Source: Siphlonurus alternatus
Lineage: Eukaryota; Arthropoda; Insecta; Ephemeroptera; Siphlonuridae
Assembly: GCA_949825025.1 (NCBI GenBank)
Contig: OX463785.1
Coordinates: 8,243,471-8,307,470, forward strand
DNA length: 64,000 bases
Direction of reading: 5' to 3'
A model generated the notes under the pieces. It had not been told where the DNA came from. It searched no databases and saw only the letters and a program-made list of their open reading frames with translations. The position numbers and the translations under genes were made by a program. Shown piece after piece: positions 30,301 to 43,500 of this stretch. The number at the start of each line of letters is the position of its first letter. The stretch's first letter is position 1.

Positions 30301-31432
30301 AGTCGTTCTTGCTAATTTCTGTTTCCATCGGTTAAAATATGAGACAAAAACAATAATAGTTAGAAGATTTCAATATCCACGCCTATTCTAAGACTTTTGA
30401 ACTGTATGTATACTGGCTATATGTTACCATTTATGATTGACATTACTAATATTACTATGACATTTTCAACGTGCTCCAGAAGTTTGTATAATATTATATC
30501 TCCAATATCTTAAGCCCGTACCTAATCATCAAAATATTTTGTCTCAGAAAATGCGAGAATATTTCTCAATTAATTGTAAATTATAATAAGATTAGGTCCA
30601 TGCTTATATTTTCTTCGTGTATTGTTTCAAAATTTCATATATTTTAGATACAATCGTCGATTTTTTTAAGTTCAACCCAAGGAATTTGCATTTAAAATGC
30701 ACTTTCTTGAAAACCAAAATGAGGAACTTTACAATAATTATATAAAAAAAAATACTAATTCAAAATAAAACTCCATTCCATATTGAAGGTGATTTTTTGC
30801 AGGTAATTTAGAGAAAAACCATTACAAGTAAAATAAAATAATTTTATATCATAAAATTTAAAAGCTGAAATAACTAATTAACAAAATTCAAACAAAAAAC
30901 ATCTTAATTTTGTGATAATAAAATTAATGAACAATTTTAACACCGCAAGGCTTTCTGAATGATTCTTAGTTGTAACATTTACAAATAGTGAAGAGATATT
31001 ATGGTTTAGGTGTCTTAAAGTAAATTATTTTGAAATGCTGAGATTGTATTTTGTAATGAAGCGCAAGTTCATATTATTATATCTAAATGTGCTGAAGAGA
31101 AAGTCAACGCTCTTGACTGAATGTTTGCCTTACGTGTGTATACCTTTATAATATTGAATATTATTTATGCATGCAGTCCTTGTAGACATTGTAAATATCG
31201 CTGTATTTAAGTAGCTGAATATTTTTTAGCTTGACTTCTAGAGGAAAGGTCATTGGCTTTCTTATCTGAATTAGAGTGCATGGTCTTTGACTCCTACTTT
31301 TTTTTTCATAAAATCGTATAATATTTATGATTATATCTTGAGTCGAATGAATGGAAAATATTTGTGTTGTCATGTGAGAGATATATTTTTTTGTATATAT
31401 TTTTTTGTATATATTTTTTTTACAACAGAAAC

Positions 31433-31530
<98 letters not shown>

Positions 31531-34500
31531 AGATGTTTTCATTTCGTAATAGTAAATTAAATTTGGAAGTCCAAATTGAGTAAAAATTAACAAGCCTACA
31601 TTATAGTCGTAAAAAAAATAATTAAATTGACCCGAGCGTTTTAATTTCTTTCGCCTAATTGTAGCCATGACATCTTTCACATTTCTCATTATGGTCGTTA
31701 TAATGTTGCACTGTATACTGCTACATAGCAATTTTTTGTCAATTTTTTTGTGCTCGTTCTTTAACTTTTCCTTTGGTGTACGGTTGAACGGACAGCAAGT
31801 AGGTTTATGTCACTTTTTTAATACTTATGAGTTGAATGTAATTTTAGTTTTCTATACTACAGTTAATTTTAACAAGCTTACTATAAAAAAAATGATTGTA
31901 ATAACTGGTATAACTATTAAAAATGATTACTGCAATTGAGGGAGTTTTCTCTCAATGAAAATTATTATTTCACATTATGATTAACAAAAATATATTTTAT
32001 GTACAGTTCGTGCATATGAAAGTGGAACATTTAAATACAGAATTGTTTAAAACATTTTTTATTTGACTTTTTAGGACAAATCTACGAACTTTAATATTTA
32101 TAAAAATGTATTTCAGCTCCTAACTTTTCTATCTGCTAATTTTTTGCATCATGCTATTCATAAAGAGGGTATATTACACGATACAATTTTGCATACAATT
32201 TTAATCTTTTAAAAAATATAACTGTATTTACTTTTATGAAATTGTTTTGTTAAGAATTGAATACAAAATTGCATTGTATTTTATTTGGTTTATTAACATT
32301 TTTAGTGTAAATTATTGCTGTATTTTTAGTATTTGTCATGACTGTCATGAGGGAAGTATTGATCATTATTGTCACAGGAAAAATATCCTTTCTTAGAAAA
32401 GTCATTTTTATTCAATGTGAGTAAAAAATATTATTGAAAACGTAAGAATTGAAGAGGAAGTTGAAATTTGAAGAATAATTGCAATGTCTTCTGACGACGC
32501 TGCAGAAATTCCAAGATTTGACACTCCCTTGGTGACGTCATCAGCTCCTGGTTTTTAGGTGTTTAATGAGAAATGTCAATATTTCATGTCTCACATGTTA
32601 GTCAAAATAAGTTTATCAAAACTTTATGCAAATAGTAAAGTTATTACAAATATATTTGAAAGAAAAAGTGGATTTGATAACTCCAATAATTTTAATAGGG
32701 AGTTGCAGAACATATTGATAACAAAGCTTGAAAAGAAAATTTATTACGTATTATTCTTATTTACTCTATCATCATTATAAAAGTATTACAATTTATTACA
32801 ATTATTATTTACATAGGAATTGCGCTGTGGAGATGGAATGCACAATTTAAAGGCACTGTTATTTACATGAGCAATGTTATTAATCACACATTTTTATAAA
32901 TTTATATAAATAAACATTTAAAAGTTATATGTTAACAATTAATTTATATTCTTAATCAAAGAACAAAAAAATTACTTTATAAAATAACAAAAGTAATGTA
33001 GAAGAATATTATATTTAATATATTAAAAAAAATAATATAAATAAAATAATATTAAAACTGAAATTTAATATTTTTGCTTCATATAACAATTAAAAGAAAT
33101 GTTGAATTACTGTTGAAATATTGTCGTATGTATTTTATTACTTTGCAGATTCACAGAGCATTTTAGTGTGGGGAGTATAGGAAGTCAGGAGCATGCCCTA
33201 GCAATTTTTTTTGAAGCCTCCATCACTAACTTCAAGATTACACGCTTAAAAAAATCAAACAGCATAATTCGAATTTAAATATAGAATAAAGGATGCAGTT
33301 ATTCATATATTGAAATGTGAACTAGATTCTCTCTTGACATCTCAAAACATATTATACATTTCCCCGTATAAAACAAGAATCATTATGTGATTTAAGTATT
33401 AAGGAACACATCAGTATGGTTTAAACGTCTCATCATGAAGAATAAATTAAAGGTCTCCCTTATCGAGCGCTGTGTCTATATACACATCCTGTGTTGTGTA
33501 ATACAAACGATCAGCTGGCATGGAACACGTGTGCAGCGGTCAGCTGTGATTTTTGAAGATACAAAAGTCAGTAATTGTTTAGAGTAGTTAGTATCTAGTT
33601 TAGCCAGATGGTACCAATTTTACATCGTTAGTCATGTATATATGGACGGCAACGTTAGACAAATATGCTGGATCTTTCATTATATAACATTACAATGAGA
33701 GCTGAGAAGCTGCTTACATATGATGCATTATCATATTTATATCTCAGTTCATAATATGAAATATTGCCGACTATAGTTTGTATGCAGGATTCTTATTAAA
33801 GTTTACTTATAATTATCACTTCTTTATTGTCAAATACATAGAGTTATCTTCTTAAGAAAAAAAAGCATTTTATTAAAATTTAATTAATTCTCATGTTACC
33901 CTGTTAATCATGAAGCTACATGTCTGATATAACATGGCATGACTCGGGTTAAAATTTCGTACTGGACCAACACGGATACGCCGGTAATGTCTAATTTACC
34001 GATATCTGAGTGCAGTTGAATCTAGTATGACGTCAGGGCGAACTTTGGGCTTCATCCAGATGTTATCTCAACGATCAATCCAGTAACTAATAAGTCATTG
34101 TGTTATTATTGCCAGGTATGATATGATGGAACGTTTTATTAACTCTGGATTTAAAAATATAGTGATAAAAAATAAATATAAAATAATGTTAATATTAAAT
34201 ACTTTGGTTAAAATAAAATTATAAATTAAATAAAAATAAAAACTTTTACAAGAATATTTGTTTAATTTTTTTTTATTTAATTAATATTTATTTTTAATAA
34301 ATTATTTATTTTAAATTTCAATACAATTTAAAAATATTGTTATTTATTTGTAACAATTAATATTCTTTATTATAAATAATATAATCGACGCTCATAATAA
34401 ACATTACGTCTAATTCTGACTGTGACTGGTCTAACGACTGTACATAATAAAAATCAAAGTTGCAATCATCAAGTATACAGAATTAATATTAAAAGCTGAT

Positions 34501-37500
34501 TAAAAGTAGCAATTTTGATTATCATGCATCATCCAATTGAATAGAATTCACACAGTTCACTAATTAGAATATGTGTGCCAAACCAATATTTCCACTTCCT
34601 CCTAAATAATTTGCTGCATCGTATCGTGTAAATGCAAAGCAAAATGTAGCACTAATAAAAAAATAGATATGGAATTCTGACATCGATAACAGTTATCAGT
34701 CCGAATAAACTGATAGAAGGAAACATCAAGAACATATTTAAAAATTAAGTTAAATTTACTGCAATATTGCTTAATTAGGCACGTTTCCTAACGAGTGACT
34801 CGTTATTTTTGGTTTCAGATTGAAGCGACGTTGCGAGTGGGTGCTCTGCGACGAAAGGCCGCGGAGGAGGCGAGACCGTACCTGGGGGAGCAGTACCGCA
34901 GCACGGACCTGGGGAGAAGGGTCGAGCTGCTGGCCAGGCCGGGGACGGCCCTGCTGCCCGAGGAAGACCTCAGGACGGTGAGTGGAGAACACTTCGGGAC
35001 AGCTCGAATTTGTCTGATTTGAGCTTTAGAACCTATCAATTTTTTTATAGGTGGTAGGTTTGTTTATCGGAAATTTCATATCACTAGATCCATATATTTC
35101 TTCAAAATTTAAAGACCCTTTCTTCCTTTCGCCATTAATACCATCAATGTATAATATATCTTTCTCAGTATATTAAAACTGGATCTTCCCGCCCATTTGC
35201 TTGATGCTTGCTTAACAGGTGGGCCATCGACGGCATCGACTGATGCATATTGCATGATATAAAAATTTTAAATAAAAATACTGTAAAGCCGCTATTACAC
35301 GATACAATTTTTCTAACTATTGCATACAATTTTTTCTTACAAGAAAAATTGAACCCCATTTATTTGTATGGAGATGAAATTTTCTTGCAAGGAAAACTTG
35401 TATGCAAAATTGTATGGTGTAATATAGGCTTTAGTTTCATAAATAGCAACAAATTTTCTTCCGTAGTTGTTATTATAATTATTTGGTGAAGGGGGGGGGG
35501 GTATCTCAAGTATTCTTTTGAAATGTAAGAAATGAACATTTTTTTAATAGCAATGTCACTTTTCTTGAGTAGTCCAAAATTGCAAATTTGCTTCACGTCT
35601 CTCTAATGAGACAGAATTTCAGAAGAGTTGCTTGTTTTAGAGATTCAGTTGTAATTCTGTGAGAGGAATTAAAAGCAAATAATGAGTTAATAAAAATAGT
35701 TCACGTTCATTTCATATTCAATGTATATTTTCTTACTTTTTTGTAAATAATGTCCCTAAACAGAATATTGGTTTCATGGTGTCCCGCGGTTCCCTGAATT
35801 CTAATGCTGCTATACAATATTTAATCTTTTTCACTATGTTCTTCAATGCAGGCCACTGAGTTCACGACCCGGTGCGAGCTCAAACAGCGCAGCCCTCTCG
35901 GTTTTCTCAGCTACGGTCCAGAACAGCTGGAGAACGTGATGTTAGCAGGTGCGTTTGTTTTCAAGACGCTTTTTCATTCAATCGTATTTTTTCAGTAGGC
36001 CAGTTAAATTGTCAACACTACAATTCATTTTCATGGTTACGGTTTATTATGTGACTTGTACTTTTATGCTACAGAGGTTCCGGGACTTCTGGCTAAGTCA
36101 CGTGACCAGTCTAAACTGGAGAACCTGTGGAGGGCTTGGCAGCGAGCACAGAGACCCTCGGACCTGGAGGCGTGGCCCGTGTTTCTCGGTTTGGTACTTC
36201 AAGGGATGGAATTGAACGGTGAGCCATCGGAAACCTAAGTTTTACTTATTTAAATTTAATATATATATTTACCTATTTTCCTATACTCAGTTCATGCAAC
36301 TCCCTAGAAGTGAAGGATACCATTGGGTAAATCTTCGTTTCAGTAAAATAGTGGTTTTAAATATTATTTACAAATTAAATTTAATGTTTGTTAATTACTT
36401 GGAGATATTTTATTTTCTATTTACCTTTAAATCAGAAATGTACGAAAAAATTAAAAAATAATTTTAAATTTTAATTTTATAAATAAATAAAATTATGTAA
36501 ATAAAAATTTCAACAAACAAATGTTATTAGACCAGTTTTTAAAATACCATATTCTAACGCAATTGTATTATAAATAATTGTCATATCAGTTCTGTGTTTA
36601 AAGTAAAGTGCGCGCTAGAAAAACAAGTTGAGTTAGTATTTTCTAAAATAGTTCAAGTAGTCCTCCATATCAAACCAAAATTCAAAAAATTCTATCTCAA
36701 ATAGGTTTGCCAGAAAAAAATTGCAAAGTCAGAGTGAACGCGTCGCTTAACATGGGGCCTTACCTGACAAAAACCCTCGAATATCTCGAAAAAATACACC
36801 GTTAGGTGGTATGAAAAAAATATAGTGATGTTCTATGACCCAAGCTTTAACCAAAAACCGATTAAAAAAAATTTCTCTCGAATCCATTTTTCCGTAAAAA
36901 AATCAAGAAAATCTACCATGTTAATTCCCATAAGATTTTTTATTATTTTTTTACGGAAAAATGGATTCGAGAGAAATTTTTTTTAATCGGTTTTTGGTTA
37001 AAGCTTGGGTCATAGAACATCACTATATTTTTTTCATACCACCTAACGGTGTATTTTTTCGAGATATTCGAGGGTTTTTGTCAGGTAAGGCCCCATGTTA
37101 AGCGACGCGTTCACTCTGACTTTGCATTTTTTTTCTGGCAAACCTATTTGAGATAGAATTTTTTGAATTTTGGTTTGATATGGAGGACTACTTGAACTAT
37201 TTTTAGAAAATACCAACTCAACTTTTTTTTCTAGCGCGCACTTTACTTTAAAGCGCAGAAGAAAATTCCACTATTTAATGGTTTGAAACGATAATTAAAG
37301 TAATAATAAAAATATCCCATCAAAATGCTTGTGAAATTTGTATTATCTAACTATACAGGCAACACATTGAAAAATAATTTAATTAAAACAAACATAGCAA
37401 AATTACACAATATATGACGTGTTGCAGACAATGGTATTTCATAGGTTTTTCAAAATCCTGGTTTAAAGGTTATTAAAGTAAAACCGGCTTGATCTTTCAT

Positions 37501-40500
37501 TAAGAGTTCGTTTTTATTATTTGCCATCGTTCTAAAGAGGATGTAGAGATACGATATCAGTAAAACACAAATAATATTTTATACCTCAGATAAGGAGAGA
37601 CACCAAAGTACAGATTGCTTCAGTCAGAACGTGATCAATTTTTTTTAACAGGATTTTCAAAACAAAGTTACCCCTATATTAATTTAGAGCCTTTTGGAAC
37701 TTGTATTTTTAACACAAAAAGTACTGCACAGGTAGGCAAAGAAAAAATTACATATCACTAATATATGCCTTATGGGTGCCAGGGTCGGACTGGGCTCAAA
37801 GGGCCTACTGAGCAAACAAGAGTACGAGCCCATATCAATTAAGGGCCTACTTGACCCTGTGGGGGCCTACTTTTAACGTTGTAGGGGTCTCCCAGCCGAG
37901 GGGGCCTACTGAGCGATCGCTCACCTTAAATACATACAGTGGCCGTCACATTTAACTTGGTTATGATCGGAACTGCTCGGGAGTCATTCGGCTCGACTCG
38001 GCCAGTGATGTCCTTCGTTACAAACCGACTACCAATGACTGAAAGCGTTACAAACACGACCATAACTCAGTTAAATGTGACGGCTAGTGTATTTGCCAAC
38101 AATGCCAACAGGAAATTTTTCCTTACCCGTCGGTGCAAAGTACACATTGGGGGTACTGTAGCAAACTATAGCAATGGAAAAATTAAATTATAAAATTTAA
38201 TATACACTTGTTTTTTTAAATAGGTCACGTGACCCTAATATTGTTCGTTAATTGGTTCACAGATGCCACATCTGAGGAGGAATATTGGGAACTTCTCAGC
38301 GATTGGCCACAGGGTTACTCCAAATCATCGCAACTCTGGAAGGAGATAGAACCTTTGTACCTCAAGTTCCATGGCTATGTTCGAAGAAGGCTGCAGATAC
38401 ATTACAAAGACGTGCCGGACTTGATTCCCGTGCATTTACTGGGTGAGGAACTTGCATTAAAAATCATTATAGCGTTTTTTGGTGTTCCGATTTACGCAAA
38501 ACATACTACTAATGGGCGCGATTCACGAAGCAGTTTGCCAGGGTTTTAACCACGTTTAACTAGGTGGTTTAACACGTAAAACAGGTATAGTTAAACGTGG
38601 TTAGAAACCTGGCCTAACTGCTTCGTGAATCGCACCCAATATATTTAATATTACAATAATAGTATACCTTTACAAACCAAAGTACGTATTTTTGTATGAA
38701 TAAACACAATATCCATTTAAGTATATCTTTTGTGCTGCATCCTTGAGGAATATCGAATGCATTTAAGTTTATTTAACTATAAGTAAATATGCACTTATAA
38801 GAACCATAATTAATTAAAATATTTACTCGTTTTGTCTTAATTTTTTTATCTCTTTTAGTGCTGATTAATTTTATGATCTCAATTTTAAGTGTTATTAAAA
38901 GGTCTGGAATCCTTAACGCTAACAGCAATTGCAAGGAAATAAATTGCATGATAAAATGCACGCAACAAAAAGTAATGTAAAATCATGATCCTATGTTTAG
39001 AGATGATATCATTAAATGAACTTGCTATAATCTCTTATCAAAACATTGTACTCTTGTTATAAAGCAAGGCAGAGTACAAGTGCTGTATAATATTAAGAGC
39101 TATAACTTAATTATTTTTAACACTTTACTGTACAGCATTATAGTTAACATTAAACATGTGCGATTAGTCAGATTTTCATTATAATCTTTACTAAAAGGGG
39201 TTGCATATATTTGAAATTGAAGAAACAGATTATTCCCTTATAATTAATTTCCACTAAATGTTATATAAACGACTAACAGAGTACTGTCTATAATCTATAC
39301 TGAGATTGTATATTATGTTTTCAGCTATTAAATCAATATTTTACGTATTTTATATTTTTTAAAGATAATTTCATTTTTCAATATTTTAGCTTATATATAA
39401 TCTTTGCATGGTATGCATTGTGCCGCACATATAGGTAATTTGGAGGATGATAAAATTATTGTAATGGATGTACACAAATTAATTACAAATGATTAAAGTT
39501 AATAAATTTTAACTGCATTTCCAATATTTTAGTGTTTATATGATATTATCAGCTAATTATGATAACAATTAATTATAACTATGTTATGATAATTTAAATG
39601 TACCAAATAATATTATATTCACAACAACACTGATAAAAAAAAAAAGATAACAAATGGAAAGATTATACATTGATAAAAATAAGGAAAAATCTATTTTACT
39701 GTTGTGCCCAAATTTATAAAAATTGTCGCCACTGAATAATTATAATTAATTTCCTGTTTCCTCAGGCTCGCCCTTGGGTAAAGATTGGTCTCACATCGCC
39801 GACCTGATTCTCCCGCAGCCCGAGATTTACACGACTTTGGAAGCTTCTTTGCAGGAGCAGGTGAGTGGATGTTTAATTAAAAAACAGCAAGGTATTAAAT
39901 CTGGGATGATCTCACAGAACCTGGCAGGAGAACGGGCTTACGCTAAAGCTCAAGAAATGACAGAAACTCTTGGACTACCTATACTCGGGACGCAGTTCGC
40001 GGAGGCTTCGGTCTTCAATGGATCATGCCCACCTGTATTGTTTCCGGGATGTTCAGACGAAGAAGTCAGGTGAGAATAAGTACACTGATGTGCAGAGAAA
40101 TTGCCTCAATTTATTTTATATTTGTGTTAATAATAAAATTGTTAACTGATTGAAGCATAAATATTACATTTATATACGCGTAATGGACAACATACATTAT
40201 GGAAAAATTTTATTGCAGAAATGAATAGAGGGTACCAAATTATGCTACTCTGAATTTTATCAGATTTTTTTGAAACCCAGAACTATTTTTAAATAATTAT
40301 TGAAAGTGCGGCCACGCCCCCTGGAGGCGTCAATAGGCGTCCAGTCTCTATCCTTTTTATTAAGAATTTAGAGGTGCCAACTGAAATCACAGGACTTTCA
40401 ATAATTATTTAAAAATAGTTCTGGGTCTCAAAAAAATCTGAAAAAATTCAGAGTAGCATAATTTGGTACCCTTTATTCATTTCTGCAATATTTTTTTTTC

Positions 40501-43500
40501 ATGTATGTTGTCCATTCTGAGGGAATATGATCTGATAAGAACCAATATATAATTAATTTTCCTTTCAAATGCATTTAATCCTATTTTATATGGATTTGAC
40601 AGAATAATAGTCTTGCAATGAATATACTGTTGAAAAACTAAAAATGTATTGGTGCTTTACAATCTTTTGAAAATAGAGTTTATGCAGACAATAATTACCA
40701 TTAAAATAAATTAATATTATCCTAATTAATTTTCTATTTATCGTATATTATGAAATTAAATTTATTGATCTATTCTTTATTAATACGCGAGTTTAAATTT
40801 AAATGCTGCATTAATCAGAGCTCAAAAAATTGATTCTTAACCCGGCTCTGAAGGATAATGTTAATATATAAATATATTGTTAAAAAAAAAAAGTTGTAAT
40901 AAAAAAAAATTGTTACTCAAGTTTGACTAGTATTAAATATTCACGGAACTGTAAAATTTAATTGTTTTAATTTAAAATTAAAAAATTAATATTTTATAAA
41001 GAAATATATATTTTTTTAATGTAAAATAAAAATTAAAAAATATTATATAAGACGTTTTATTTTAAACGTTTTTACACTTAGTTTAAAAGAAAAACACTCT
41101 TGTGATCAAAGCTAGCATGATAGTCAATGGTGGCACACATGCGAGATAACAGAAGAGCAAATAAAAGAAAGCACTTGCAGAAAGAAGCATTTGTATGATT
41201 GGACTTTTTATGAAAGCCTCTTTTAAGTGAGGGTTTCGTTTTAAATGTTTTGAAAGATCTCTTACGGTAGTCAATGCTTTGTTGATTTACTTGTTTTCTA
41301 TTTAAAATATTCTTTTTCGGTGAAAATATTCACTCCTAATTTAACACAATTTACTTTAAAAAAAATATGTTGTCGTTCATGCATAAACATTATTGAATTT
41401 TTGATTCACTCTTAATTGGTGTTTGGCGGTCATATTTTGATTAAAATAAGTTTAATATTTAAAGTCAAGATAACAGAATTCAACAGTATTTCAGTCAAGG
41501 CAGCATTGTACTGTGGCACAATAATTTCATCCCTCTATTACCAAAAAATAAATAAATAAATATATGCCTCTAATATTTACTAGAACTTCATAACTACGAT
41601 GATTAATTTATACTCCTTTGCTACTAAAATATATAACTAGTATTTGGCTCAATAAATTCACTCAAACTGATTTGTACTCTCAATTTGTATACTGTAAATT
41701 GCCTTATTGGTATACGTGTGTTTCCCAGGGTGTTCACGTGCAATCGGACCAGCTGGCAGGACTATCTGGATGCTCACGAGACCGTCTTCCGAGCGACCCA
41801 CTACGTGATGGCAGCGGGAAAGAATTCGTTCATCTTCAGGCAGGGCGAGCGAACCTCAGGTAATTATATAAAATAAAGGAGTATTTAAATTGTATTGGGG
41901 TGCGTGGTGAATACTGAATGAGAAATATAAACTGCAAAAAAAAGTTACTTAACTGTAGATGCAATTTAGATAAACAAATGTGTTTTATTGAATGAAAATT
42001 AAAAATGTTTAATACAGTAATATAGCTTTCTAACTTGCAAAAATAAAAACAGCTTTTTGTTATTTTTTTTTTCTTGTGAAATTGTGTGCACTACAATTTT
42101 TTATAGTATTTTAAAATGTTTAAAATTAAATTATGATTCCCTGCAGTTATATCAGCCTGATATAATTTTCAGCAATGCAGCATGTAGAAGGTTGCATTAT
42201 TCTACCGATATGAAAAAACTGATAGTATTTAAGATATGTTTTTTGGTACTGAAAGGTTGAATGTTAAATTCATAATAAATTTTACAAAAATAATTTATGA
42301 ATTCATTCACCAAGATATTGACATAAAATCTGGAAATTTTCCACCATCAAGAAAAGGTAATTTTCCAAAGCCAAGAGTGTACAACAAAGGAAACAATATT
42401 TGCTGATTAATTAAACTCGATTTTTTGCACATCACATGCATTTCTATTGTTCCAAAACTTCAATTAAGTCGATTATGTTTGTCTTGACGGCGAGTGCTAA
42501 GATAACACGGACCTACAGTGTTATTTGACACCGAGCACGAGTGTTAAAATTGGATCTTTGTCTAATCGTACGAGAACCAACAAGTCAGAAACAACGTCAT
42601 AGAATTAATTTATTAACAAACTGCAGAATTGAATGACAGACTATTTGCCGAAGATGAAAGCTTTAAATTTCAATTTTTTTTCCTGAACCGAGTTTGGATT
42701 ATCTTTTGTTAAAATTTAATATATACCCGTTTTTTCGATGACAAAATATGGCGCAGGTTGCTTAGGAACCCCTTTCACCGCGGTAGAAAACTCCCTATAT
42801 TCAGACTAGCAGCTAATGTATCATCATTGTGAACAAATACACCTGTGGCAACTGAACATGTTTAACCTTTGTTTTCTTGTATATTTCTGCCTATTCAAAA
42901 TAAATAGATTCATAAATCATTAGTAATAATAATAGTTTTTCAAAAATTCCTACTTGAACTGAATATTTGTAATTTTCATGAAGTTGAAGTTCGAAGTTCA
43001 TGGTGTATGTAAATTATTTGTAAAAAAATTTCATATTTGGTCAATTTTACACTTTGAAAAGTTGAAAATCTTATACTTTCCCATCGTGAAGAATGATAGA
43101 GATGCCAAAAATGTCAACCTAAATTTTATTTTAATATGATGGTGTACGGAGTAACTTTTGTATTTTATAAAAATAATATTATTTATTATAATAATATTTT
43201 AATAAAAAGATCAGATATCCTGAGTAACAGTTTAAATAAAATATATATTTAAATTAACAATAAAAATTAAATAAATTTTTGTTGCTTTACCAATATAAAT
43301 AATAAAATTATAAATAAATTTCAATGTTAAAAATATAATATTCAAATAAATTACAAAATATAAATATTGGTCTTCAACGTTTAATTTTCTTAAGACTTCG
43401 CAATGCCTAGATTTGTCACAATAATTCACATGTCAATCATTATTTCAATAGATTTCACTTCATATTCTAATCAACATCTTCACCTACCTTTTCTGGTCCT

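Larger units (their letters stand above)
27512..34818. other. ACE-like intron 1 (7.3 kb): contents
   Basis: Long AT-rich intron. It contains a GC-rich unique block at 29380-29560 with a GATA palindrome, a dispersed repeat at 29728-30030, a (GA)n tract at 31434-31527, a decayed MITE at 32165-32284, a TGACGTCA site near 32532, and a three-E-box cluster at 33512-33546. No coding exon could be supported inside it. ORFs at 29945, 31667 and 32559 look random. Confidence 0.5.

Noticed and set aside
31432..31731. ORFs with (SL)n or (RE)n on both strands, also at 60458-60841
   Set aside because: Dinucleotide GA/CT tracts have no stops in these frames. The 51-codon tail after 60686 has no recognisable homology.
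34771..35039. ORFs opposite to ACE-like exon 2 (two - strand frames)
   Set aside because: Shadows of a GC-rich real exon with correct splice sites and family match on the + strand.
37939..38193. 84-codon ORF (MAVTFNLVMIG...)
   Set aside because: Mostly inside the TA-flanked MITE; reads its inverted repeat.
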